From: Solirubrobacterales bacterium 70-9
GTDB lineage: Bacteria > Actinomycetota > Thermoleophilia > Solirubrobacterales > 70-9
NCBI GenBank assembly: GCA_001898095.1
Contig: MKSH01000023.1
Span: forward strand, 13,705-30,498
Reading direction: 5' to 3'
DNA: 16,794 nucleotides
The position numbers and the translations under genes were made by a program. The notes under the pieces are model-generated. The model ran no database searches and was not told where the DNA came from. It was given only the letters and a program-made list of their open reading frames with translations. Within the stretch, counting starts at the first letter, position 1, and each line of letters starts with the position of its first letter. Positions 6,688 through 13,839 of the stretch are shown here, piece after piece.

Positions 6688-7549
6688 CGTACGAGTCCTC
6701 CCCCATCCCGCGCAGCAGGCGCCGCAGGTGGATCGGCAGGAGGTGGGTGCGGTACTCGGCGCTGGCGCGGACGTCCGCCGGCGGATCGATGCCCTCCAGC
6801 GCCAGCTCGGCCGCCTCGGCGAGCGTCGCGTCGTCCCAGGCCTGCCCCTCCAGCCGCGCGGCGGCGGCCCGCGCCAGGATCGGCGTCTGGTTCATCCCGC
6901 CGATGCCGATGCGGACGTCGTGCCAGGTGCCGTCCGGCTCCGGGGTCGCGGCGACGGCGAGGCTGAGCAGGGCGAAGTCGTTGTGCTTGCGGCCGCGCTC
7001 GAAGAAGCCGCAGCGGGCCGGGACGACGCCGAAGCGGAGCGCCGTGATCATCTCCTGCGGGTCCAGGGCGTTCGCGTAGGACCCGACGAAGAACTCCGCC
7101 GCGGGCAGCTCGCGCATCCCGGCGGGCCCGCGGGCGACGATCGTGGCGCCGAGCGTCAGCGCGACCAGCGCCACCTCGCCGGTCGGGTCGGCCTGGGCGA
7201 CGGCGCCGCCGAGCGTCCCGCGGTTGCGCACCTGGCGGTCGCCGATATGGCGGATCGCGGTCCGCAGCAGAGGCAGCCGCTCGGCGATCACCGGCGAGCC
7301 TTCCGCCTCGGTGTAGCGGACCAGTGCGCCGATCGTCGTCTCCGACCCGCGCGCCTCGATCTGCCCGAGCTCCTCGGTCAGGCGGTTGATGTCGATGACG
7401 GCGGCCGGCCGCATGAGGCGCATGCCGAGCATCGGCACCAGGCTCTGTCCGCCGGCCAGGACCCGCGCCTCACCGGCGTAGGTCTCGAGGAAGTCGATCG
7501 CCTCGTCGACCGTGTCGGGGCGTACGTATTCGAATGCCGACGGCTTCAC
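6680..7549 (-). CDS. Molybdenum hydroxylase FAD-binding subunit (CoxM family)
   Basis: 289 residues from a GTG at 7549 that overlaps the PPDK-like stop as GTGA; the longer frame to 7708 is only a shadow. The start reads VKPSAFEYVRPDTVDEA, typical of CoxM-type subunits. FAD motifs are visible: AGGQS (32-36), TIGAL (72-76) and RNRGTLGG (108-115), the last followed by a DPTGE segment. It takes electrons from the 2Fe-2S subunit and hands them to an acceptor that is not identifiable here. The gene order FAD, 2Fe-2S, Mo is the usual CoxMSL order. Confidence 0.9.
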   Translation of the reverse strand: MKPSAFEYVRPDTVDEAIDFLETYAGEARVLAGGQSLVPMLGMRLMRPAAVIDINRLTEELGQIEARGSETTIGALVRYTEAEGSPVIAERLPLLRTAIRHIGDRQVRNRGTLGGAVAQADPTGEVALVALTLGATIVARGPAGMRELPAAEFFVGSYANALDPQEMITALRFGVVPARCGFFERGRKHNDFALLSLAVAATPEPDGTWHDVRIGIGGMNQTPILARAAAARLEGQAWDDATLAEAAELALEGIDPPADVRASAEYRTHLLPIHLRRLLRGMGEDSYDG

Positions 7550-8628
7550 CGCGCTCCGCGGCCGGCACCGAGAAAGGTCGCCATCACCCGGCCGACCGCA
7601 TCGCCGGCGTCCGCGGAATCCGCCGAGCCCTCCGCCTGGCGCGAGGACCAGACGGTCTCCGGCCGCGCCTGCAGCAGGTGGAGCGCGCCGCTCGCGTCGA
7701 GCGCCCACTCGAGGTCCTGGGGAGCACCGCGATGGCGCTCGACCCGCTTGCCGAGGGCGGCGATCGCGAGCGCCTCCTCCTCGCTGATCGAGATCTCGCC
7801 CTGGCGCTCGGCCGGGAGCTTCCCCAGCTGGACCTCGCCCGCGCCGGACTCGAAGCGGTATTCCTCCTCCTGGGCGCCGGCTTCGCGCTCGAGGACTTCC
7901 ATCGTCACCTTGTCGACCTTGTGGCGGTCGGGGCTGATGTCGCCTTTGACGACGCCCTCGCCGAGGCCCCAGCAGCTCTCGATCAGGATCCTCGAGCGAT
8001 CGCCGTTGAGCGGGTCGAGGGTGAACATCACCCCGGCGCTGCGGGCCGCCACCATCTGCTGCACGCCGACCGCCATGCCCGGCAGGTTGTCGGGCGACGC
8101 CAGATCGACGCCGTCGGGACGGTAGGTGAGGACGGCCGGGTTGAAGAGGCCCGACCAGCAGCGGCGGATGTGGTCGATGACGCTGCCGGCGCCCTCGATC
8201 CAGAGATAGGTGTCGTACTGACCCGCGAAGCTCGCCCCCTCGAGGTCCTCGTTCACGCCGCTGGAGCGGACGGCGACCGCGACGCTCGCGCCGAGCCGCG
8301 ACTCCAGCTCGGCGTAGGCGGCGCGGATCTCCGCCTCGAGCGCCTCGGGCAGCGGCGCCGACTCGATCAGCGCGGCGATCTCGGCGGCGGCCCGATCGAC
8401 CGCGGCGACGTCGCCCGGGTCGAGCGCGGCGCGGATCGCGGCGATCTTCGGCGCCAGCCCGGCGGCGGCGACGAATTCCTCGAAGGCGGCGGTGGTGACG
8501 CCGAAGGCGAGCGGCACGTCGAAGCCGGCGCCGGTCATCTCGGCAAGGCCCTTCACCTTGCCGCCGACCGCGGCCGAGTCGATCCCCGGCTGGTCGATCC
8601 AGAGGATCCGGGCGCCGTCGCTAGCCAT
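7546..8628 (-). CDS. Stand-alone PEP synthase/PPDK N-terminal ATP-grasp domain protein
   Basis: 360 residues; ATG at 8628 overlaps the nicX stop by 8 bases. The sequence covers only the nucleotide-binding part of PEP synthase/pyruvate phosphate dikinase: VGGKVKGLAEM (21-31), AVRSSGVNED (119-128), FAGQYDTYL (134-142) and the C-terminal QDLEWAL...LLQARPET (304-325). The swivelling phosphohistidine domain and the PEP-binding barrel are missing. Its size and content resemble the small ATP-binding subunit of phenylphosphate synthase (PpsB) of Thauera, which works with a separate histidine subunit. A PPDK-like and a PEP-utilizing protein were both reported to be needed for 3-hydroxypyridine dehydrogenase activity in Ensifer. 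I infer ATP-dependent activation, perhaps phosphorylation, of the hydroxypyridine; the partner is not visible here. Confidence 0.82.
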   Translation of the reverse strand: MASDGARILWIDQPGIDSAAVGGKVKGLAEMTGAGFDVPLAFGVTTAAFEEFVAAAGLAPKIAAIRAALDPGDVAAVDRAAAEIAALIESAPLPEALEAEIRAAYAELESRLGASVAVAVRSSGVNEDLEGASFAGQYDTYLWIEGAGSVIDHIRRCWSGLFNPAVLTYRPDGVDLASPDNLPGMAVGVQQMVAARSAGVMFTLDPLNGDRSRILIESCWGLGEGVVKGDISPDRHKVDKVTMEVLEREAGAQEEEYRFESGAGEVQLGKLPAERQGEISISEEEALAIAALGKRVERHRGAPQDLEWALDASGALHLLQARPETVWSSRQAEGSADSADAGDAVGRVMATFLGAGRGAR

Positions 8629-9679
8629 TGGTCGCCCCGACCGCCTCGTCGGCCTTCAGCACGTCGACGACAATGTCGCCGTCGATCACGATCGGCTCGC
8701 CGTCGAGGTAGAGCGAGCAGTTCCGCATCGGCACGTCGACGTGGCAGAGGGTCTGGTTCGGCCCGCCGAGCTCGCCGTTGGGGCCGGTCGAGAACAGCAC
8801 GTTGCCGTAGAAGGAGCGGCCGTGCATGCCCATCCCGCGGCGGTCGTGGGCGAGGATCGACCACTTCGCCGTCTCCAGCATCCCCCAGCCGATGTGGCTG
8901 ATGCCGTAGGCGTCGGGGTCGTCGAAGGACTCCATGTACTCGCTCAGCAGATCGGCGTCGAGGCCGCCGGCGATGTCGACGATCTTGCCCTTCTCGATCG
9001 TCAGTTCGATCGGCGTCTGCACGTAGGACTTGAACGGGAAGATGATGTCGCCCGCGGCGATCACGACCTTGCCGTCGACGCCGTCGTCGGCACCGCCGGT
9101 GAAGAGGAAGCCGGAGGGCCAGTGATCCCAGCGGCCGGGGGTGTCGGTGTAGCCGTACTGGGTCATCACCGGGTAGGCGCCGAGCTTGTAGGTGACGTCG
9201 CTGCCCGCCTCGTTGGTGAACCGCAGCTCCTTCGCCCCGGCGAGGATCTCGGCCCCCGCCTCGACCCGCTCGCGCAGGCGCGGGCTCGGCTGCATCGCTT
9301 CGATGTGCTCGACCGGCTCGATGCAGAGCAGCACGCGGGTGCCGGACTCCTGGATCTCCATCTGCTCGGGCGAGAAGAGGAGGAAGACGGTGTCGACGAC
9401 CAGGTCGACGCCCTTCAGCGCCTCGATCGCGGGACGGTTGCCGGCCAGCGGCGTCTCGCCGACCTCCCAGACCCCGTCTTCACCGTCGAGCGAGGAGTCG
9501 ACGGCGGGCAGGCGCACGTTGAAGGCGGTGGCGCCGAGCCCTTCGGCCGCATCGAGGAAGGCGTCGACGTAGTCGACTTTCTGGTTCCCCTGGGAGAGGA
9601 CGGCGACCGTCGATCCCTCCTTGATGCCGCAGAGCTCGAGCTCGTCCCGGCACAGTTCGGTGAAGGAGTTTTTCGGCAT
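8621..9679 (-). CDS. nicX: 2,5-dihydroxypyridine 5,6-dioxygenase (M29-peptidase-like fold)
   Basis: 352 residues, against about 350 for Pseudomonas putida NicX. ATG at 9679 follows a strong GGAGG ribosome site about 7 bases upstream, the clearest in the operon. It is also the only junction in the operon with a gap (14 bases) rather than an overlap. The protein looks like an M29/aminopeptidase T relative, but in this pathway such proteins are Fe(II) ring-cleaving dioxygenases. H262 (GISHIGWGM), H313 and D315 (LCHVDVP) reproduce the His...His-x-Asp spacing I recall for NicX iron ligands. It converts 2,5-dihydroxypyridine and O2 to N-formylmaleamate. A simple peptidase reading is unlikely given the next three pathway enzymes alongside. 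Confidence 0.87.
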   Translation of the reverse strand: MPKNSFTELCRDELELCGIKEGSTVAVLSQGNQKVDYVDAFLDAAEGLGATAFNVRLPAVDSSLDGEDGVWEVGETPLAGNRPAIEALKGVDLVVDTVFLLFSPEQMEIQESGTRVLLCIEPVEHIEAMQPSPRLRERVEAGAEILAGAKELRFTNEAGSDVTYKLGAYPVMTQYGYTDTPGRWDHWPSGFLFTGGADDGVDGKVVIAAGDIIFPFKSYVQTPIELTIEKGKIVDIAGGLDADLLSEYMESFDDPDAYGISHIGWGMLETAKWSILAHDRRGMGMHGRSFYGNVLFSTGPNGELGGPNQTLCHVDVPMRNCSLYLDGEPIVIDGDIVVDVLKADEAVGATNG

Positions 9680-9693
9680 CGGAGACCTCCGTT

Positions 9694-10554
9694 CTAAGAA
9701 GCCGCGCCGTCGATGGCGAGCTCGGTTTTCAGTGCTTGGTCGACCTCCGACATGAAGCCTGGCAGGTTGTCCCAGGGGACCATGTGGCCCGCCGCGGGAA
9801 CCACCGCGTAGGCGGCGTCGGGGTTGGCGGCGCGTGCCTCGGCGGCTCCGGCCTCGGTGACGACGGGGCTGTCCCCGCCGCTGATGAAGGTGGCGCGGCC
9901 CTCGACCGCGGCCCACCAGTCGAAGAAGCCTTCCTCGCTGAAGCGGTCGTAGGTGTCGAGCACCGCGTCGCGGTCGCAGGTGCCGACCCAGCGCGCCCGC
10001 AGCAGCAGCTCGGGGCGCGGCCAGTGCGGGTAGGCGGCGGCGACCTCGTCGCCGGTGGTGCCGGCGTAGCCCGCGTCGAGCTGCGCTTCGAAGGAGGTGC
10101 GCGGGGTCGGGTAGCCGCCCCGGCCCGGGCCGCAGAGCGGCGGGTCGACGACGATCGTGTGGCGGGGTCGGGCGCCGCCGGCGACCAGCGCGGCGGCGAT
10201 CCGGGCGCCGAGCGAGTGTCCGAGGACGAGCGGGTCGGCCAGCTCCAGCTGGTCGATCGCGGCGGCCGCGTCGGCGGCGAAGTCGGGGGCCCCGTAGGCG
10301 CCGCCGGCCTCGCTCAGGCCGCGGCCACGGAGGTCCATCACCAGTGGCCGCACCCGGTCGCGGAGCGGCGCGACGATGAAGTCCCAGGTGATCGCCGGGC
10401 TGGTGATCCCGGGGAGCACGAGGAGCGGCGGCTTCTCCCCGCCGTAGTCGAGGACGTGCAGGCGACAACCGTTGCTCTCGACCCAGCGGCTCTCGGCGCC
10501 GAGCGTGCGCAGCTCGTCGCGGAGGCCGTCGGTGACCGGGTTGCGCTCAGACAT
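9694..10554 (-). CDS. nicD: N-formylmaleamate deformylase (alpha/beta hydrolase)
   Basis: 286 residues; ATG at 10554 overlaps the preceding stop by 8 bases, and the longer frame to 10650 lies inside that gene. An alpha/beta hydrolase is plain: the LVLPGITSPAITW oxyanion region (45-57), the nucleophile elbow GHSLGA with S114, D138 in VVDPP and H257 in AAGHMVPWDN. The Ser-Asp-His spacing (24, then 119) closely follows what I recall for NicD. It removes formate from N-formylmaleamate to give maleamate. Alpha/beta hydrolases are functionally broad, so the specific call rests on its place between nicX- and nicF-like genes. Confidence 0.82.
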   Translation of the reverse strand: MSERNPVTDGLRDELRTLGAESRWVESNGCRLHVLDYGGEKPPLLVLPGITSPAITWDFIVAPLRDRVRPLVMDLRGRGLSEAGGAYGAPDFAADAAAAIDQLELADPLVLGHSLGARIAAALVAGGARPRHTIVVDPPLCGPGRGGYPTPRTSFEAQLDAGYAGTTGDEVAAAYPHWPRPELLLRARWVGTCDRDAVLDTYDRFSEEGFFDWWAAVEGRATFISGGDSPVVTEAGAAEARAANPDAAYAVVPAAGHMVPWDNLPGFMSEVDQALKTELAIDGAAS

Positions 10555-11554
10555 CGGCGACCTCGGCGACGCCCCCGCCGAGCGCGGCGACGACCGCGTC
10601 GCCGAACTCCGAGGTGCTGGCCGAACCGCCGCGGTCGGGGGTGCGGACATCGGCGGCCACCTGGTCGATCACGGCTTCGAGGCGCACGCCCTCGTCCTCG
10701 CGCTCGAGCCCGAACCGCAGCAGCAGAGCCAGGGAGCGCAGCGCCGCGGTCGGGTTGGCGACCCCCTCCCCGGCGATGTCCGGGGCGGTGCCGTGGACCG
10801 GCTCGAAGAGCCCCGGGCCGGAATCGCCGAGGCTGGCGCTGGCGGCGACCCCGAGCCCCCCGGCGAGCGCCGCGGCGATGTCGGAGAGGATGTCGCCGAA
10901 GGTGTTCTCGGTGACGATCACGTCGAAGCGGGCCGGGTCTTCGACCAGGCGCATGGCGGCGGTGTCGACCAGCAGGTGGTCGAGCTCGACGTCGGGGTAC
11001 TCGGCGGCCAGCTCGGTCGCCCTGTCGCGCCACATGCGCGAGGTCGCCAGCACGTTCGCCTTGTCGACCGAGGTAAGCCGGCCGCGGCGGGTACGGGCCA
11101 GCTCGAAGGCGCGGCGCAGCACCCGGTCGACCTGGTCGGGCCGGTATTCGAGGACGTCGAAGACGGTGCCGTCGGCGCGGGTCCCGCGCTCGCCGTAGTA
11201 GAGGCCGCCGACCAGCTCGCGCACGATCAGCAGGTCGATCTGCCCGTCGCGGAAGGGGCGCAGGTTGGCGTAGACGTCGAGCGTCTTGCGCAGCTTGAAC
11301 ATGCCGTCCTCGGGGTTCGAAGCGCTCCAGGCGTAGTCGGACGCGCCGACCGCCCCCAGCATCACCGCCTCGGCCTCGAGACAGGCCGCCAGCGTCGCCG
11401 CCGGCAGCGCCTCGCCGGTCGCGGCCAGCGAGTCCGAGCCGATCGGGAACTCGCCGACCTCGACCCCCGGGGCGATCGCGGCGAGGACCTTGCGGGCCTC
11501 GCCGACCACCTCGACGCCGATCCCGTCGCCGGGGAGCAGGACGACGCCGCTCAT
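10547..11554 (-). CDS. 3-isopropylmalate dehydrogenase-family NAD-dependent decarboxylating dehydrogenase
   Basis: 335 residues, close to LeuB length. ATG at 11554 overlaps the nicF stop as ATGA. It contains LLPGDGIG (6-13), KLRKTLDVYANLRP (87-100), VRELVGGLYYGE (111-122), the family signature NTFGDILSD (217-225) and the NAD loop HGTAPDIAGEG (254-264). Acidic and arginine residues for malate-type binding and metal are kept (R89, R99, D221, D225). VREL with YYGE is isopropylmalate-dehydrogenase-like rather than the RENTEG form of D-malate/tartrate enzymes. No other leucine gene is nearby, and it is embedded in the pyridine operon by overlaps on both sides. It may oxidise a C4 acid of this pathway (for example D-malate), or be a recruited leuB. 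Confidence 0.85.
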   Translation of the reverse strand: MSGVVLLPGDGIGVEVVGEARKVLAAIAPGVEVGEFPIGSDSLAATGEALPAATLAACLEAEAVMLGAVGASDYAWSASNPEDGMFKLRKTLDVYANLRPFRDGQIDLLIVRELVGGLYYGERGTRADGTVFDVLEYRPDQVDRVLRRAFELARTRRGRLTSVDKANVLATSRMWRDRATELAAEYPDVELDHLLVDTAAMRLVEDPARFDVIVTENTFGDILSDIAAALAGGLGVAASASLGDSGPGLFEPVHGTAPDIAGEGVANPTAALRSLALLLRFGLEREDEGVRLEAVIDQVAADVRTPDRGGSASTSEFGDAVVAALGGGVAEVADV

Positions 11555-12207
11555 ACGGCCGGGGCCTCGCGGGAGCAACTGGCGACGTAGCCGAGCGCGT
11601 CGTCGAGGTCGATCACGTCGCCGTACTTGGCGTCGATGTCGAAGAGGTTCGCCGCGTGCGGCTCGGGGGCGCGGTCGCCGACGCACTCGCGCGGGACGAG
11701 CACGTCGAAGCCGGACTGGACCGCGTCGACGACGCTGGCGCGGACGCAGCCGCTGGTCGTCGCGCCGCAGACCAGGAGGGTGTCGACGCGGAGCGCGGTC
11801 AGGGCGGCGGCGAGGTCGGTGCCGAAGAAGGCGGAGGCGCCCTTCTTCACGATCAGGGGGTCGGTGGGGCGGCGCGGCAGGCGCGGGTCGAGCTCGACCG
11901 GCTCACTCCCCTCGCGCAGGGTGCCCATCGTCGGGGCCTTGCGCAGCCAGGCGCAGGCGCCCCCGTCGATGTCGGCGTCGCCGTAGGCGATCGTCGTGAA
12001 GAGGACCAGGGAATTGGCTTCGTGAGCGGCATCGACGAGCCGCGAGGTGGCCGCGACGACGTCGCTGAGGTCGCTCCCGGTCGGCCACTGCGGCTCGGTG
12101 AAGCCGCGGTTGAGGTCGACGACGAGCACGCCCGGACGCTCGCCGCGGGGCACGCGCTGCCCCCAACCGGCGCGCTCGTAGATCTGGTCGGTCGACCCGT
12201 CACCCAT
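11551..12207 (-). CDS. nicF: Maleamate amidohydrolase (isochorismatase/cysteine hydrolase family)
   Basis: 218 residues from the ATG at 12207 (MGDGSTDQIYERAGWGQRVP); an ATG at 12216 in the same frame is possible. The family triad is present: D31 (VVDLNRGFT), K122 (IVKKGASAFFGT) and C154 (CGATTSGCVRA), with the usual cis-peptide GATTSG. The close relatives are maleamate amidohydrolase and N-carbamoylsarcosine amidase; the pathway context favours maleamate to maleate plus NH3. It is the first gene of the operon, so the operon is divergent from gntR. The tandem operator motif lies just upstream and overlaps any promoter for it. Confidence 0.85.
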   Translation of the reverse strand: MGDGSTDQIYERAGWGQRVPRGERPGVLVVDLNRGFTEPQWPTGSDLSDVVAATSRLVDAAHEANSLVLFTTIAYGDADIDGGACAWLRKAPTMGTLREGSEPVELDPRLPRRPTDPLIVKKGASAFFGTDLAAALTALRVDTLLVCGATTSGCVRASVVDAVQSGFDVLVPRECVGDRAPEPHAANLFDIDAKYGDVIDLDDALGYVASCSREAPAV

Positions 12208-12218
12208 GGCCGGCATGA

Positions 12219-12236
12219 TTGCATACATGCATACCG
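12219..12236. promoter_or_regulatory. Putative tandem GntR operator at the catabolic operon start (copies 3 and 4)
   Basis: TTGCATACAT and the overlapping ATGCATACC share the GCATAC core and repeat it 8 bases apart. The site lies immediately upstream of the nicF start. On the minus strand it also contains TATGCA elements that could serve as a -10 box, so binding would block the operon promoter. Confidence 0.5.
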
Positions 12237-12290
12237 AGCTCAACGTCCGTAGGTGTCATTCGGCCTCAAATGCGCTCAAAGTGACTTTCA

Positions 12291-12300
12291 GTGCATACAA
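12291..12300. promoter_or_regulatory. Putative GntR-family operator (copy 5)
   Basis: GTGCATACAA, extended by CC, repeats the TGCATACAACC 11-mer found at 225-235. It covers the expected -35 position for the gntR promoter, which would give autoregulation. Confidence 0.5.
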
Positions 12301-12317
12301 CCGGGCTCGCTTTTCCC

Positions 12318-12323
12318 TAAAAT
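12318..12323 (+). promoter_or_regulatory. -10 box of gntR; probable leaderless transcript
   Basis: TAAAAT ends 8 bases before the ATG at 12332. No Shine-Dalgarno sequence lies between them. This spacing is what leaderless actinobacterial genes show, with transcription starting at or next to the start codon. Confidence 0.45.
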
Positions 12324-12331
12324 CATGCGAT

Positions 12332-13042
12332 ATGGCCGACCTCGCCGTTCCCAGCTCCCTGCCCCGCGGGGAGAAGACCAGCGTCTCCGCCGCCCGGGTC
12401 CTCCGCGAGGCGATCTTCTCCGGCGAGCTGCGGCCGGGCGAAACGCTCGGCGAGGCCAACCTGGCGAGCCAGCTCGGGATCAGCCGGACGCCGATCCGCG
12501 AGGCCCTGGTCCTGCTGCGCGGCGAGGGCCTGGTCGAGACGCCGCCGAACCGACCGGCCGCGGTCCGCAACTTCACCGCCGGGGACCTGCGCGAGATGCA
12601 CTCGCTGCGGGCCGTGCTCGAGGGCTACGCGGCGCGCACCGCCGCCCCTAACCTCACCGACCGCCAGATCGGCGAGCTGGAGCGGAGCGTCGACCGCTAC
12701 GCCAGCCTGATGGACAACGACGCGATGCTGGGCGAACTCGTCGGCGAGAACTTCACCTTCCACAACACGATCATCGAGGCGGCGGGGAGCGAGCGCCTCG
12801 AGCTGATGATCCGCCAGACCACGGCGATGCCGCTGATCTACCGCTCCTACATGACCTACTCGAAGGAGAACCGCGACTCGGCGCTGCAGGACCATCGCAA
12901 GATCCTGGCGGCGTTGCGCGACCGCGATCCGGAGCGGGCCGAGTCGTTGATGAAGGCGCACGTGCTGTGGGCCCGCGACGTCGCGCTCGCCCACCTGCCG
13001 CTGATCGACGACGGCCAGGCCGACGAGCCAGATCGGACTTGA
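12332..13042 (+). CDS. GntR-family (FCD subfamily) transcriptional regulator
   Basis: 236 residues from ATG 12332; the longer frame from 12206 would run through the operator region. The N-terminal winged helix is clear: VLREAIFSGELRPGETLGE and LASQLGISRTPIREAL (45-60). From about residue 85 an FCD ligand-binding domain follows, with likely metal-binding histidines in NFTFHNTIIEAAG (H144), QDHRKIL (H188) and MKAHV (H210). It is divergent from the catabolic operon and flanked by repeated TTGCATACAA-like sites, so it is probably a repressor released by a pathway acid or the pyridine substrate. Its stop overlaps the ABC ATPase start (TTGA), so these genes may be co-transcribed. Confidence 0.9.
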   Translation: MADLAVPSSLPRGEKTSVSAARVLREAIFSGELRPGETLGEANLASQLGISRTPIREALVLLRGEGLVETPPNRPAAVRNFTAGDLREMHSLRAVLEGYAARTAAPNLTDRQIGELERSVDRYASLMDNDAMLGELVGENFTFHNTIIEAAGSERLELMIRQTTAMPLIYRSYMTYSKENRDSALQDHRKILAALRDRDPERAESLMKAHVLWARDVALAHLPLIDDGQADEPDRT

Positions 13043-13839
13043 GCACCGCCGCGCTGGAGATGCACGGGGTGAGCGCGTTCGGCGACGCCGGCGAGCGCCC
13101 GATGCTGGCGGAGGTCGACTGGACGGTGCGGCGCGGTGAGCACTGGGCGCTGGTCGGGGCCAACGGCGCCGGCAAGAGCACCCTGCTGAAGATCGCGGCC
13201 GGGATGCTGGAGCCCGACGAGGGGACCGTGCGGGCGCTCGGCGAGCCCTTCGACACGCACGGCCTGGCCAACCCGAAGCTGCGGATCGGGGTGATCGAGA
13301 GCCACCCGCGGATCTACGCCGAGAACCTCACCGTGCTGGAGATCGTCTCGATGCAGCGCACCGGGCCGGCGGCGGTGATGGGGGCGCGGATCGACCCGGC
13401 CGAGCGCGAGCGTGCCGCCGCCCTGCTCGAGCGCTTCGGCTGCGGGCACCTGGCGTCGCGGCGCTACCGGGTCTGCTCCCAGGGCGAGCGCCAGCGGGTG
13501 ATGCTGGCCCGGGCGATGATGCGGGACCCCGAGCTGCTGCTGCTCGACGAGCCCAGCTCGGCGCTCGACCTGATCGCCCGCGAGGCCTTCATCGAGGCGG
13601 TCTCGGCGCTGGTCGCCGGCGCCCCGCGGATCGCCACGGTGACCGTCGCCCACCACCTCGAGGAGCTGCCCGCGGTGGTCGATCACGCCGTGCTCCTGCA
13701 CGAGGGGCGGGTGCTCGCGGCCGGCCCGGCGGCGGCGGTGCTGAACACCGAGAACCTCTCGCGGGCGTTCGCCGCCCCGGTCGAGGTGCGGCACGGAGGC
13801 GGACGGTGGCGGGCCGATCTGGCCGCCGCGCCGGGATGA
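13039..13839 (+). CDS. Stand-alone ABC transporter ATP-binding protein (ModF-like)
   Basis: 266 residues using a TTG start at 13039 that overlaps the gntR stop; this start keeps the first beta strand (TAALEMHGVSAFG), which the next ATG (13060) would cut. Walker A GANGAGKST (40-48), signature CSQGE (146-150, for LSGGE), Walker B LLLLDEP (166-172) and the H-loop histidine near 205 are present. The usual Q-loop glutamine is not obvious (IGVIESHPRIY). No permease or binding protein is adjacent. The single-domain soluble form resembles the COG1119/ModF group linked by name to molybdenum. That fits a neighbourhood of Mo-enzyme and Mo-cofactor genes but is not proof of function. Confidence 0.78.
   Translation: MSTAALEMHGVSAFGDAGERPMLAEVDWTVRRGEHWALVGANGAGKSTLLKIAAGMLEPDEGTVRALGEPFDTHGLANPKLRIGVIESHPRIYAENLTVLEIVSMQRTGPAAVMGARIDPAERERAAALLERFGCGHLASRRYRVCSQGERQRVMLARAMMRDPELLLLDEPSSALDLIAREAFIEAVSALVAGAPRIATVTVAHHLEELPAVVDHAVLLHEGRVLAAGPAAAVLNTENLSRAFAAPVEVRHGGGRWRADLAAAPG

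Noticed and set aside
3184..7549. CO dehydrogenase (coxMSLG) interpretation
   Set aside because: The gene order and CoxG fit, but the large subunit has AYRGYGQPE where form I CO dehydrogenase has AYRCSFR, and the neighbours are pyridine-ring enzymes.
8621..9679. M29 leucyl aminopeptidase
   Set aside because: The fold family is shared, but the His-x-Asp iron-ligand pattern, the length and the nicD/nicF/nicE neighbours support the dioxygenase.
2441..12207. Canonical nicotinate (nic) pathway
   Set aside because: There is no NicC-type flavin monooxygenase, and the hydroxylase is a three-subunit CoxMSL type with SRPBCC and PPDK-like partners rather than NicAB. A nicotinate route would need a decarboxylating hydroxylase not encoded here.
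12206..12331. Longer gntR start at 12206
   Set aside because: It would translate through the putative operators and the promoter, and its extra 42 residues lack GntR character; ATG 12332 directly precedes the normal N-terminus.
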